A DNA stretch of 52,970 nucleotides from Elusimicrobiota bacterium. GTDB taxonomy: Bacteria; Elusimicrobiota; Elusimicrobia; JACQPE01. The notes under the pieces are model-generated. The model made no database searches. It had not been told where the DNA came from and saw only the letters and a program-made list of their open reading frames with translations. The position numbers were made by a program, and so were the translations under genes. Shown piece after piece: positions 44,175 through 51,798 of the stretch (positions are counted from its first letter, which is position 1; each line of letters opens with the position of its first letter). The stretch covers positions 1 to 52,970 of the forward strand of contig JACQJO010000077.1 in assembly GCA_016205025.1 (NCBI GenBank), given 5' to 3'.

Positions 44175-44756
44175 TCAAGCGCCGGTCTTTTTTTGAATCT
44201 CCCTGATTTGATCGCGCAAAAGCGCCGCCTGCTCGTAAGCTTCCTTCTGCAGCGCCAGGTTAAGATGAGAGCGCAGCCGTGTCAGTTCATTTTTTAAGGA
44301 CTCTCTGGGTAAATCAGAGCGCGTTACGGACGCGGTTTTTGGCGAGGCCTTGACGCCGTAGCGCTGCCCGTCGTGCAGGGCCGCGCCGTGAATTTTTTTG
44401 ATGATCCCCTTCATGGCTGGATAAAACGCGTCGTAACAATCGTTGCAGCCCACAAAACCGCTCGACTTGAATTGAGCGAACGTGGTGCCGCAATGAGCGC
44501 ATTTCGACTGCGCCGGTTTGGAAGTTCCCCGGATGGATTTGGCCAATTCTTCCTGGCTCATGGCCGCCATGTTGCCGATCATATCGGCTAAAGCAAAGCC
44601 GGATTTGCCGAATCCCGGAAAAATTCCCTCCTGCTCAAAAAACCCTTTCTCTTGAGCGCAATCCTGGCAAAGATTGAACTTGGTGCTCTTGTTGTTGACC
44701 AGAGCTTTGAAAAAAACATTGGCCGGCTTGTCCCCGCAGGAATCACAGATGGTCAT
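44175..44756 (-). CDS. mcsA: McsA, zinc-binding activator of McsB
   Basis: 193 residues: two zinc-binding CxxC pairs per module (Cys near 4/7 with 30/33, and 86/89 with 104/107) and a C-terminal UVR motif (about 152-188, YEQAALLRDQI) that docks on the ClpC/McsB system. This is the standard McsA layout. No CtsR repressor gene is seen upstream, unlike in Firmicutes; the preceding gene is ilvE. It probably regulates and activates McsB. Confidence 0.93.
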   Translation of the reverse strand: MTICDSCGDKPANVFFKALVNNKSTKFNLCQDCAQEKGFFEQEGIFPGFGKSGFALADMIGNMAAMSQEELAKSIRGTSKPAQSKCAHCGTTFAQFKSSGFVGCNDCYDAFYPAMKGIIKKIHGAALHDGQRYGVKASPKTASVTRSDLPRESLKNELTRLRSHLNLALQKEAYEQAALLRDQIREIQKKTGA

Positions 44757-44793
44757 AAAAAATCCAATGGCGGATCAATTCTTTTAGGAAAAA

Positions 44794-45696
44794 TTAGCGG
44801 CCGGCGATGGCGTTTTCATACACCGGCACGCCGGTGGTTGAAGCGACTTGCCGGTAAAGCTTTTCCAAATCCCGGGTCAGCCGGCCCGGCTTGCCGTTGC
44901 CTATTTTGCGGCCGTCGATCTCAACGATGCCCACGATTTCAGCCCCGGTGCCCGTGATGAAAACTTCCTGGGCCCCGTAAAGATCAAAAACGGTGAAAAC
45001 ATCTTCTTTCACCGGCATTTTGAGCGTAATCTTAAGCAAATCGATCACCGTCTGGCGCGTGATGCCGTGCAGGATGCCGGCCCAAAGAGGCGGCGTGTAA
45101 ACCGTTCCCTTCCTTAAAAAGAAAATATTGTCTCCCGAACACTCCGCCACGTAGCCTTCCTTATTTAAAAGAATCGCTTCATGGGCGTTGGCCCGGGCAG
45201 CTTCCGCGCGGGCCAAAATGTTGTTAAGGTAATTTAAAGACTTGATGCTGGGTGAAAGAACGTCGTGCGGCGTGCGCCGAAGGGAGCTGGTGATAAGTTT
45301 CATCCCCTGCTCATACACCTGCGCCGGAAAAAGATCGATGTGATCCGCGATCACCACAATGGTCGGCTTTTTGCATTTGCGCATGTCTAGTCCCAGGTCT
45401 CCGTAGCCGCGCGTCACCACCACGCGAATATAGGCGTCCTTTAAGTTATTGACGCGCACCGATTCAACGACAATTCTTTCAAACTCCTCAAGAGGCAGCG
45501 GGATACTTAAAAGGATATTTTTGGCGCTGGCGTACAAACGCTCCATATGTTCTTGTAACTTAAAAATACGGCCGTCATAAACCCTGATGCCTTCAAATAC
45601 CCCGTCGCCGTAGAGAAGGCCGTGATCAAAAACCGAAACTTTGGCCTCATCGCGCCCCACCCATTTTCCATCCAGATAGATTTTACTCACCGTCAC
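44794..45696 (-). CDS. ilvE: branched-chain-amino-acid aminotransferase (class IV)
   Basis: 300-residue fold-type IV PLP enzyme catalysing the last step of valine, leucine and isoleucine synthesis (or the first of their breakdown). The Schiff-base Lys is near 152 in SPSIKSLNYLNN, and the start IYLDGKWVGRDEAKVSVFDHGLLYGDGVFEG is typical. D-amino-acid transaminase or ADC lyase are family alternatives, but the length and motifs favour IlvE. Its upstream side is taken by a MITE-like element ending 13 bases before the start codon. Confidence 0.88.
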   Translation of the reverse strand: MTVSKIYLDGKWVGRDEAKVSVFDHGLLYGDGVFEGIRVYDGRIFKLQEHMERLYASAKNILLSIPLPLEEFERIVVESVRVNNLKDAYIRVVVTRGYGDLGLDMRKCKKPTIVVIADHIDLFPAQVYEQGMKLITSSLRRTPHDVLSPSIKSLNYLNNILARAEAARANAHEAILLNKEGYVAECSGDNIFFLRKGTVYTPPLWAGILHGITRQTVIDLLKITLKMPVKEDVFTVFDLYGAQEVFITGTGAEIVGIVEIDGRKIGNGKPGRLTRDLEKLYRQVASTTGVPVYENAIAGR

Positions 45697-45708
45697 CTCC
45701 CGCAGTTT

Positions 45709-45983
45709 AGGGACCGTTCATGAATAATTTGAACAACTGGGAAGCCGATTTCGGGCCAGATGCTAGGCGCGCCGAGCGCCGCGTACCCGCAGCGGTACGT
45801 AAGTGAAGGCGCAACGACGCAGATGGCCCGAAATCGGCTTCCCCCTTCGGGGCTGGGCGCTTTTGGGCTGCGACTTTGCCAAATTTTTCTAACGTACTTT
45901 CCAAGTACGCTTCAAAAAATTTGGCTTCGTCTCGCCTCAAAATCGCCTCAGCCAGTTGTTCAAATTATTCATGAACGGTCCCT
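45709..45983. mobile_element. 275-bp MITE-like element with 32-bp terminal inverted repeats
   Basis: The ends are perfect inverted repeats of 32 bases (45709-45740 and 45952-45983, beginning AGGGACCGTTCATGAATAAT). If the outermost base is left out, the element is flanked by the direct repeat TTA (45707-45709 and 45983-45985), a possible target duplication. Inside are a second 20-bp perfect inverted repeat (45739-45758 / 45824-45843) and hairpins CGTACC-GGTACG (45783-45800), CGTACTT-TCC-AAGTACG (45893-45909) and GCCAAATTTTT-AAAAATTTGGC (about 45878-45925). No transposase is encoded. A 77-codon TTG-initiated frame (45707-45940, minus) spans it but looks like element sequence, not a gene. The right repeat encodes the last residues and stop of lolD. 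Confidence 0.8.
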
Positions 45984-46676
45984 TAGTTTTCCGCCTTCGA
46001 GCAAAAATACGCGGTCCGTCTCTTCGGCGACTTCCTTGTTGTGCGTCACCAAAACGATGGCCCGCGGCTTTTTTGGATGATCACGATCATTTTTCATGAG
46101 CTCTAAAAACTCCACGATTAATTTTTTAGCATTTTTAGCGTCGAGATTCCCCGTCGGCTCGTCAGCGAACACGATTGCGGGTCCGCCGGCCAAAATTTTC
46201 AAAAGATTGGCGCGGCAAGCTTCCCCCACCGAAAGGTTTCTGGGGTAAGCGCCCAGTCTGTTTTCTATAGAAAATTTTAGCGCCCACTCGCCGATCTCGC
46301 ACTCGGTTTCGGCCGCGGAGCTTTCGGGGCGGCGGAGCCTAACGGCCAATCTCGCGTTTTCGGCCACGGTTAACTCTTCAAGCAAACTATCAAACTGAAA
46401 TAAAAATCCTATTTTTTGTCTTCTTAAAAGGTCCCTGTCGCCGTTTTCAAACGCGCGGACGTCGTGACCCAGGAGATTTAAATTGCCGCTATCCGGCTTA
46501 GCCATCAACCCAAGAATATGCAGTAAAGTGGATTTGCCCGATCCGCTGGGTCCCATAATGGCCACGATTTCGCCTTGGCTGACCTCAAGGTCAATTCCCC
46601 TTAAAACCTGCGCAATTTCCCCATTGGGCTGCTTAAAATTTTTAACAAGCCCCCTGGCCTCGATAACCTTATCCAT
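45969..46676 (-). CDS. lolD: LolD-like lipoprotein-release ABC ATPase
   Basis: 235-residue ATPase expected to power LolC/E extraction of lipoproteins from the inner membrane. Walker A GPSGSGKST (about 42-50) and Walker B with ADEPTGNLD (about 171-179) are canonical. The ABC signature reads LSVGEACR (about 148-155) where LolD usually has LSGGERQR. The C-terminal residues RDRS and the stop come from the terminal repeat of the adjoining MITE-like element. The start is ATG 46676 (or GTG 46682). A 58-bp perfect palindrome reaches up to the start and leaves no recognisable ribosome binding site. MacB/FtsE-type ATPases are close relatives; the neighbouring lolC/E-like gene decides the call. Confidence 0.85.
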   Translation of the reverse strand: MDKVIEARGLVKNFKQPNGEIAQVLRGIDLEVSQGEIVAIMGPSGSGKSTLLHILGLMAKPDSGNLNLLGHDVRAFENGDRDLLRRQKIGFLFQFDSLLEELTVAENARLAVRLRRPESSAAETECEIGEWALKFSIENRLGAYPRNLSVGEACRANLLKILAGGPAIVFADEPTGNLDAKNAKKLIVEFLELMKNDRDHPKKPRAIVLVTHNKEVAEETDRVFLLEGGKLRDRS

Positions 46677-46681
46677 CTTCA

Positions 46682-46739
46682 CAATAAATAGGGACAGACA
46701 CTACTTTTCTAGAAAAGTAGTGTCTGTCCCTATTTATTG
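46682..46739. repeat. 58-bp perfect palindrome upstream of lolD
   Basis: Two 29-base arms are exact inverted complements with no loop, centred on TCTAGA at 46710/46711; the outer half reads AATAAATAGGGACAGACACT. Transcribed, it would form a very stable hairpin at the lolD start. Sequences with the GGGACAGACACTAC core are dispersed in genomes carrying REP-associated tyrosine transposases, but no such transposase is in this window. Next to it is a duplicated 9-mer, CCTCTTGAA (46759-46776). Confidence 0.95.
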
Positions 46740-46786
46740 ACCTCAAAAACCTTTTTACCCTCTTGAACCTCTTGAACATTAATAAT

Positions 46787-48097
46787 TTATCCATATCTCA
46801 ATATCTGACTGGGATCCAAGCGGGAAGTGCGGTAAGCGGGCAGGGCGCTGGCCGCCAAGCTGACGACCCAGGTAAAAAACGCGACGCCCAGGACATTGAG
46901 CCAGCCCAACTCTATGGGAACGCGTTCGATCATATAGACTTCAGCGGGAAGCCGCACCCAGTCCGTCTTGGTCAAAATGAAATCTACCGGAACGGTTAAA
47001 AAAAGTCCAAAAATGATCCCCAAAGCTCCCAACATGCCTCCGATTGCCAGCATCAATTTGGCTACCTCCGTCTTTGAAATCCCCATGCTGGACAAAGAAC
47101 CGATCATTTTGGTTTTTTGCGCCGCGATCATGATTAAGTTGCTGGTGACCGAAACCGAGGCCACAAAAATGATCAGGGACAAAACCAAGGTCAACATCAG
47201 CTTCTCCAGCTTCAGGGCTGAAAACAGGTTTTTGTTCATCTGACCCCAGGTCAAAATCTGGCTCACCTTGGCCGAAGGATCAATGGTCTTGGAGAGTTCC
47301 AGGGCCAACGCTTCGGCCTTCTCCGGATCTTTACCCTTAACCCCAAGCCAAAAAAGCGTTCCCTGCTCGCGTCCGCTCCAAAGCCGGCCGGCGCTATATA
47401 AAGGTATGTAGACCAGAGAGGAGTCGTACTCATAGTACCCCGATTCAAATACCCCCCTAACGACTCCCTTAAGAATCCGCGGCATTTCGGCCATGGAAGA
47501 TCCGGCAGACGCGAAAAGCGCCACCTGATCGGCCACGTCCGCTCCCAAGCTAACCGCTAATTCAGACCCGATCAGCAGGGGTATCGCCTCGGTATCTTGA
47601 TGGCCACCGGGCTTTTCGGCATTGTTTTCAAAAAAATTTCCCCGCTTAACCAGGCCGGCTAGGTTGGTGACGGACGGCTCCCTCTTGGGATCAATGGCTT
47701 TGACCACCACGCCCATGGAGCCGCTTCGGGTTCGAATCATGGCCTGGCCGATGGCGAAAGGCGAGAATCCGGCGCCGAGCGGTCCGGCCAAATTTTTGGC
47801 CGCCCTATCCGCTTGTCGAAGCGCCTGCGCTTCGTTATCAGCATGAAGCCTGGCAAAAACGTGCGGCGAAACACCCAAAATTCTGTTTTTAATCTCCCGG
47901 TGAAAGCCGTCCATAATTCCGATCGTAACCAAGAGGCTGGCCATGCCCACCCCGATGGCCGCAATGGCGGTTAAAACCGAAAACTTCTGGATCGTGGGAT
48001 TGCCCTTATAAAAAATGATCTTCCAGGCAAGCCAAATATAGGGAAGGGGTGAGGGGTGAGGGGTGAGGGGTGAGCCGGAGGAGGAAAAAATTTTCAT
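46787..48097 (-). CDS. LolC/LolE-family lipoprotein-release permease
   Basis: 436-residue FtsX-type permease: one membrane helix near 38-62, a large periplasmic domain (about 65-300) and three C-terminal helices (about 300-330, 350-380, 400-425). A single LolC/E-like gene with LolD suggests a homodimeric (LolF-like) release complex for outer-membrane lipoproteins. The start lies in an ATGA overlap with lysS. The first 20 residues (with SPLTPHPSPL) are encoded by a (TCACCCC)4 repeat and are not part of the family; the conserved part begins at YIWLAWK. Confidence 0.88.
   Translation of the reverse strand: MKIFSSSGSPLTPHPSPLPYIWLAWKIIFYKGNPTIQKFSVLTAIAAIGVGMASLLVTIGIMDGFHREIKNRILGVSPHVFARLHADNEAQALRQADRAAKNLAGPLGAGFSPFAIGQAMIRTRSGSMGVVVKAIDPKREPSVTNLAGLVKRGNFFENNAEKPGGHQDTEAIPLLIGSELAVSLGADVADQVALFASAGSSMAEMPRILKGVVRGVFESGYYEYDSSLVYIPLYSAGRLWSGREQGTLFWLGVKGKDPEKAEALALELSKTIDPSAKVSQILTWGQMNKNLFSALKLEKLMLTLVLSLIIFVASVSVTSNLIMIAAQKTKMIGSLSSMGISKTEVAKLMLAIGGMLGALGIIFGLFLTVPVDFILTKTDWVRLPAEVYMIERVPIELGWLNVLGVAFFTWVVSLAASALPAYRTSRLDPSQILRYG
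48046..48073. repeat. heptanucleotide tandem repeat (GGGGTGA)4 in the lolC/E 5' end
   Basis: Four exact GGGGTGA units, the same unit and copy number as in lpxB. It begins about 24 bases inside the gene and encodes an added Pro/Ser/Thr-rich N-terminal segment. Confidence 0.97.
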
Positions 48098-49587
48098 TTT
48101 TCGCTTTCTTCTTCTGACCCCTGACCCCTGACCCCTGACCCCTCTCTTGGTTTAAGCGTCGGAAACAAAATCACCTCTCGGATCGAGTCGATGCCGAGCA
48201 AGGTCATGCAGAGCCGGTCAATACCAATGCCCAGCCCCCCGGTTGGCGGCAGGCCGTAAGCCAGGGCTTCGATATAGTCTTCGTCTAACGGCGGAATTTC
48301 TTCATCCTTTTCCTTGCTTTTGGATTCCAATTGGGTTTCCATGCGGTGGCGCTGTTCCTGCGGGTCGTTGAGTTCGCTAAAAGCGTTGGCCAGCTCCGCT
48401 CCGTTATAAAAAAGCTCAAAGCGCTCCGCCCATTCGGGTTTGCCCGGAACCTGCTTAGCCAAAGGGCTGATCGCGGTAGGGTAATCAAAAATAAAAACGA
48501 AACCCGGAAGTTGGGTCAAAATCATTTGGTCCATGATCTTGTCGAAAATTTTGTGGGTTGGCCCCTTGTGATCATAGGCAACGTTCAGTTTTTTGGCGCA
48601 AGCTTCCAGTTTTGCGCGGTCAAAGTGATACGGGTCGCCTAAAAATCGTTCCAGTTCTTCGCCTGTCGCTTTTTGCCAAAGTTCCGGGAATTTTCGTTTT
48701 TCAAAAATAACCTCTCCTGAAAATTTTCCACTTTTACCAGCGGCCCGGCGCACGATCTCCTCGGTTAAAGCCGCTATGGTGTTGTAATCGCCGTAAGCTT
48801 CATAGGCCTCCAGCATGCTGAATTCAGGGTTATGAGTCGTGTCAATGCCCTCATTTCTAAAACACTTGCCGATCTCGTAAACCTTGCCCAGCCCGCCCAC
48901 GATCAGTCTTTTAAGATGCAGTTCGGTGGCGATTCTTAAATAAAGGTCGGCGCCCAGGGCTTCATGGAATGTTTTAAAAGGCTTCGCGGTGGCGCCGCCG
49001 GGCTGCGCCTGAAAAATTGGGGTCTCCACCTCAAGATATCCATGGCTGTCTAAGACCTCCCGGATCGCGGCAACAATGCGGCTTCTGGCCTGAAAAATTT
49101 CACGCACCTGGGCATTGGAAACCAGGTCAAGATAACGTTGGCGATAGCGCGTTTCGGTGTCTTTTAAACCGTGCCATTTTTCCGGCAAAGGCAACAGTGA
49201 TTTAGATAACAGCGTCCAAGATTGCGCGTGGACAGAGGGTTCGCCGGTTTTAGTTTTGAAAGGAAACCCTTTGACCTCAATAAAATCCCCTGCCTCGATA
49301 GCGTCCACGAAAAGCTGGTAATCCGCGCCCAGTTCATCGGCTTTAAAATAAGCCTGCAGTTTGGCGGTTGAATCCTCGATATTGATAAAACAACTTTTGC
49401 CCATCAACCGTATCTGCATGACCCGGCCGGCAACCACAACGGTTTCAGGCCGGCGCTCGGTAGGCCCCAACGCATCCAGGCTATTCTTGATCTGAAGGCA
49501 GGAATTGGCGCGCGCGGTCCGGGCGGGGTAAAGCTCGCGGCCCGCTTTTTTCAGCAACTCAATCTTTGCTTGCTTAATTTCATTCAT
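48094..49587 (-). CDS. lysS: lysyl-tRNA synthetase, class II
   Basis: 497-residue cytosolic enzyme charging tRNA-Lys. An N-terminal OB-fold anticodon-binding domain (about 45-155) precedes the class II core with motif 2 (FRNEGIDTTHNPEFSMLE, about 250-268) and motif 3 (GLGIGIDRLCMTLL, about 452-466). The family normally ends shortly after VILFPTLKPR; here a 17-residue Gly/Ser/Glu tail follows, encoded partly by a (GGGTCAG)4 repeat. It lies seven bases after prfB, the classical prfB-lysS arrangement, and overlaps lolC/E by ATGA. Confidence 0.96.
   Translation of the reverse strand: MNEIKQAKIELLKKAGRELYPARTARANSCLQIKNSLDALGPTERRPETVVVAGRVMQIRLMGKSCFINIEDSTAKLQAYFKADELGADYQLFVDAIEAGDFIEVKGFPFKTKTGEPSVHAQSWTLLSKSLLPLPEKWHGLKDTETRYRQRYLDLVSNAQVREIFQARSRIVAAIREVLDSHGYLEVETPIFQAQPGGATAKPFKTFHEALGADLYLRIATELHLKRLIVGGLGKVYEIGKCFRNEGIDTTHNPEFSMLEAYEAYGDYNTIAALTEEIVRRAAGKSGKFSGEVIFEKRKFPELWQKATGEELERFLGDPYHFDRAKLEACAKKLNVAYDHKGPTHKIFDKIMDQMILTQLPGFVFIFDYPTAISPLAKQVPGKPEWAERFELFYNGAELANAFSELNDPQEQRHRMETQLESKSKEKDEEIPPLDEDYIEALAYGLPPTGGLGIGIDRLCMTLLGIDSIREVILFPTLKPREGSGVRGQGSEEESEK
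48114..48141. repeat. heptanucleotide tandem repeat (CTGACCC)4 in the lysS 3' end
   Basis: Four exact CTGACCC units on the plus strand (GGGTCAG in lysS). It lies 40 bases from the GGGGTGA array in lolC/E and is nearly its inverse, one mismatch per unit, so the two arrays could pair around the lysS stop/lolC start. Confidence 0.97.
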
Positions 49588-49594
49588 AACACGG

Positions 49595-50705
49595 TTACTC
49601 TCTCTTCCACGGCGTTTTCGGCTTCTTCTCGATTAAATAACTTAAAAATCCTTCCAGAAAAGGCTCCAGATTGCCGTCTAAAACACCCTGGATGTCGGAA
49701 GTCTCCACCCCTGTTCTTAAATCTTTAACCATCTGATAGGGCATAAACACGTAAGACCGGATCTGGTTGCCCCAGGCAATGTCTCCTTTTTCATTGTAAT
49801 GACGGTCCATTTCGGAGCGCTTTTTATCCATCTCAATCTCATAGAGTTTGGCCTTAAGCATCTTTAAAGCCAGCATCCTGTTTTTAAACTGCGACCGTTC
49901 CGCTTGGCAAGCCACCACGATACCGCTTGGGATATGGGTCAACCGGACTGCGGTTTCCACCTTATTAACGTTTTGGCCGCCATGCCCGCCCGCCCGGAAC
50001 GTTCCCATCTCAAGCTCGCTGTCAGCCACCTGAATGTCCACGCTTTCCTCGATATCAGGCAACACGTCGCAGCTGCCAAACGTGGTGTGGCGGCGCTTAT
50101 TGGAGTCAAAAGGGCTTACCCTAACCAAACGATGAACCCCGCTTTCACCTTTTAGCATACCGTAAGCGCACTCGCCCTCGATCAAAACGGTGGCGTTTTT
50201 TAAACCCACTTCCTCTCCGGTGAGCAAGGATGTGACGGTAAAACCAAATCCCTTTTTAGCCGCCCACATTTTGTACATCCGGAAAAGCATATCCACCCAA
50301 TCGCACGATTCCGTTCCCCCGGCGCCGGCATGGAGCGTTAAAATGGCGTTCGAGCGGTCATTGGGTCCCGAAAGCTTGAGCTTAATCTCCCAATCCCGGA
50401 TTTGAGCGGCCAATTTTTCCGCTAGCTTTCCCGCTTCAACCGTCTCCTTAGCGTCCGCGGCTTCATTGGCCAGCTCCCAATGAGTCTGAAAATCTTCATA
50501 CTCTTTTTGAAGTTTTTTGTAATCATCCAGACTGCGCTTTAAATTGGCCAATTCCTGGCTGACTTCTTTGGCTTTCTGACTATCGGACCAAAAAGAAGGA
50601 TCGTTGGTTTTGGATTCTAAGTCGTTGATGCGGGTTGCTTTGGCGCCAACGTCAAAGCAACCTCCTAAGATGTTCAAGCTGTTGGGATAACTCTTTGGGT
50701 TCCAC
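49595..50705 (-). CDS. prfB: peptide chain release factor 2, expressed through a programmed +1 frameshift
   Basis: Reads UGA and UAA stop codons and releases the finished peptide. The main frame (49595-50653) contains SPF (about 197-199 of the full protein) for codon recognition and GGQ (about 242-244) for hydrolysis. Upstream in the other frame I read [17 protein letters not shown] from a GTG at 50705, ending in CTT TGA at 50657-50652. Reading shifts by one base at this site and continues as D-V-G-A-K. The 369-residue product then has the normal N-terminus, which a start at 50677 in the main frame would not give. The GTG has no strong ribosome binding site, so the exact start is less sure. 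Confidence 0.93.
50651..50666 (-). promoter_or_regulatory. programmed +1 frameshift site of prfB
   Basis: AGGAGGTTGCTTTGAC on the minus strand: an internal Shine-Dalgarno AGGAGG, three bases, then the slippery CTT followed by the in-frame UGA and C. Spacing matches the E. coli prfB site. Low RF2 lets ribosomes pause at UGA and slip, so RF2 autoregulates its own synthesis. Confidence 0.95.
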
Positions 50706-50764
50706 GAATAATATTTTAGAACTTCTGCTTCCTTTTTCCCCTAAAAACCAGATATTCCCCATTA

Positions 50765-50857
50765 CGTCATTGCGAGCCTCTGGCGAAGCAATCTCAAAAA
50801 AGAGTTCCCCTTATATGAGATTGCCACGCCCCGCCTTTGGCGGGGCTCGCAATGACG
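50765..50857. repeat. CATTGCGAG-type inverted-repeat element
   Basis: The arms CGTCATTGCGAGCC... (50765-50795) and ...GGCTCGCAATGACG (50817-50857) face each other, with AATCTC/GAGATT near the middle and an inner hairpin GCCCCGCC-TTTG-GCGGGGC. The flanks ATTCCCC and GGGGAAT extend the symmetry. This family, CATTGCGAG...GAAGCAATCTC, is a common dispersed repeat in many bacterial genomes. A single arm recurs at 52791-52822. The element lies between prfB and its upstream neighbour. Confidence 0.75.
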
Positions 50858-50875
50858 AATCGGGGGAATTTCCCC

Positions 50876-50919
50876 ATAAAAGCAAACTCCTCGGGGTTCT
50901 TTGCAGAAGCCCCGAGGAG
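50876..50919 (-). terminator. rho-independent terminator after the secreted-protein pair
   Basis: On the minus strand a stem CTCCTCGGGG...CCCCGAGGAG (arms 50905-50919 and 50887-50900, extended by TTCT/AGAA) is followed by TTTGCTTTTAT. It lies 37 bases after the stop of the 280-residue secreted protein and separates that pair from prfB. Confidence 0.85.
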
Positions 50920-50955
50920 CGGGAGGGAGAGTACGCGGTTGGGAATCTGGTTGAT

Positions 50956-51798
50956 CTAAACGATCAGCATATCCTCCCTGGATTTGACAGCCGCCTTCTG
51001 GGCTCGGGCCTGTCCCGAACCTTTCAAAGCGCTCATTAGCATAATAGCGGCCATGCCGAGAAGAGGAACGGGAATACCGATAATCTTAAGAATGGCTAAG
51101 GCGGCTCCGCCGCCCAAAAGCCCCAAAAGAAAACTTTTATGCTTTATATTTCCTATCAAATTCTTGCCGAGGCGTCCACTGAATAAAGAAGAAAGTAGAA
51201 GAGTGCCCAGCAACCCGCCGGCTCCGGCCACCAATGGCAAAAGCAATCCGCCCAAACCGGCGTTTTTGCCCCAAATTCTTGCGTAATGCCATCCAGCCAA
51301 GCCTCCGATAATCGGCGCCGCGATTTGGGCGACCCGCAAGGCGTCCGCCTTGAAGGAGGCGGCCCTGCTTTTGCCGGTTTGTCCGAAACCGGGATTAGCG
51401 CTTGACCGGCCCGATAAAGTGGCCGCGTTGCGGTAAGTTGCTTCGGAAAACAAAACGGTGGTATTAATATTCTCAAAAACTTTGTCCGTGGCCACTTTTG
51501 TTCCTTGGAGAGGTTCTTTGGAAACCATCTTTTGAACAATTTCCTCAAAAACTTTATCCGCGCCTGCCTTTGTTCCTTTAGCGCCGGACGTCAAAGCGTT
51601 AATTGAACGGCCTGCGGGTATCTGATTCATGGATGTTTCGACTTGACTTTCTGGGACGCCCTTTTCGGACTCATCAAAAAAATTTTTCAATCTCTCGATT
51701 TCTTTATCTTCAGATTTTTTTGGTTGCTCTTGGGCGTTCGCGGCGCCAAGCGCTCCGGCCAAAACAACAACGGAAGCTAAAACTTTAAGATGCCTCAT
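50956..51798 (-). CDS. secreted glycine-rich membrane protein of unknown function, second of a pair
   Basis: 280 residues, not recognised. A Sec signal peptide (VLASVVVLAGALGAANA|QEQ) is followed by a charged region (about 24-60). Next comes a short internal duplication (GTKAGADKVFEEI and GTKVATDKVFENI, about 75-120). Three or four hydrophobic Gly/Leu-rich segments (LGGLLLPLVAGAGGLLGTLLL, SFLLGLLGGGAALAILKIIG, VPLLGMAAIMLMSAL) end with a basic tail. The Gly spacing resembles glycine-zipper helices. It starts by ATGA overlap with the other secreted protein and ends at a clear terminator, so the two form a bicistron. Possible roles are an envelope assembly or pore component, but nothing proves one. 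Confidence 0.8.
   Translation of the reverse strand: MRHLKVLASVVVLAGALGAANAQEQPKKSEDKEIERLKNFFDESEKGVPESQVETSMNQIPAGRSINALTSGAKGTKAGADKVFEEIVQKMVSKEPLQGTKVATDKVFENINTTVLFSEATYRNAATLSGRSSANPGFGQTGKSRAASFKADALRVAQIAAPIIGGLAGWHYARIWGKNAGLGGLLLPLVAGAGGLLGTLLLSSLFSGRLGKNLIGNIKHKSFLLGLLGGGAALAILKIIGIPVPLLGMAAIMLMSALKGSGQARAQKAAVKSREDMLIV

Noticed and set aside
45707..45940. 77-codon frame with a TTG start inside the MITE-like element
   Set aside because: It spans nested inverted repeats, has no ribosome binding site and ends at the element border, so it is better seen as element sequence.
48046..48141. Tandem repeats as a CRISPR array
   Set aside because: Units are 7 bases and directly adjacent with no spacers; no cas genes occur in the window.
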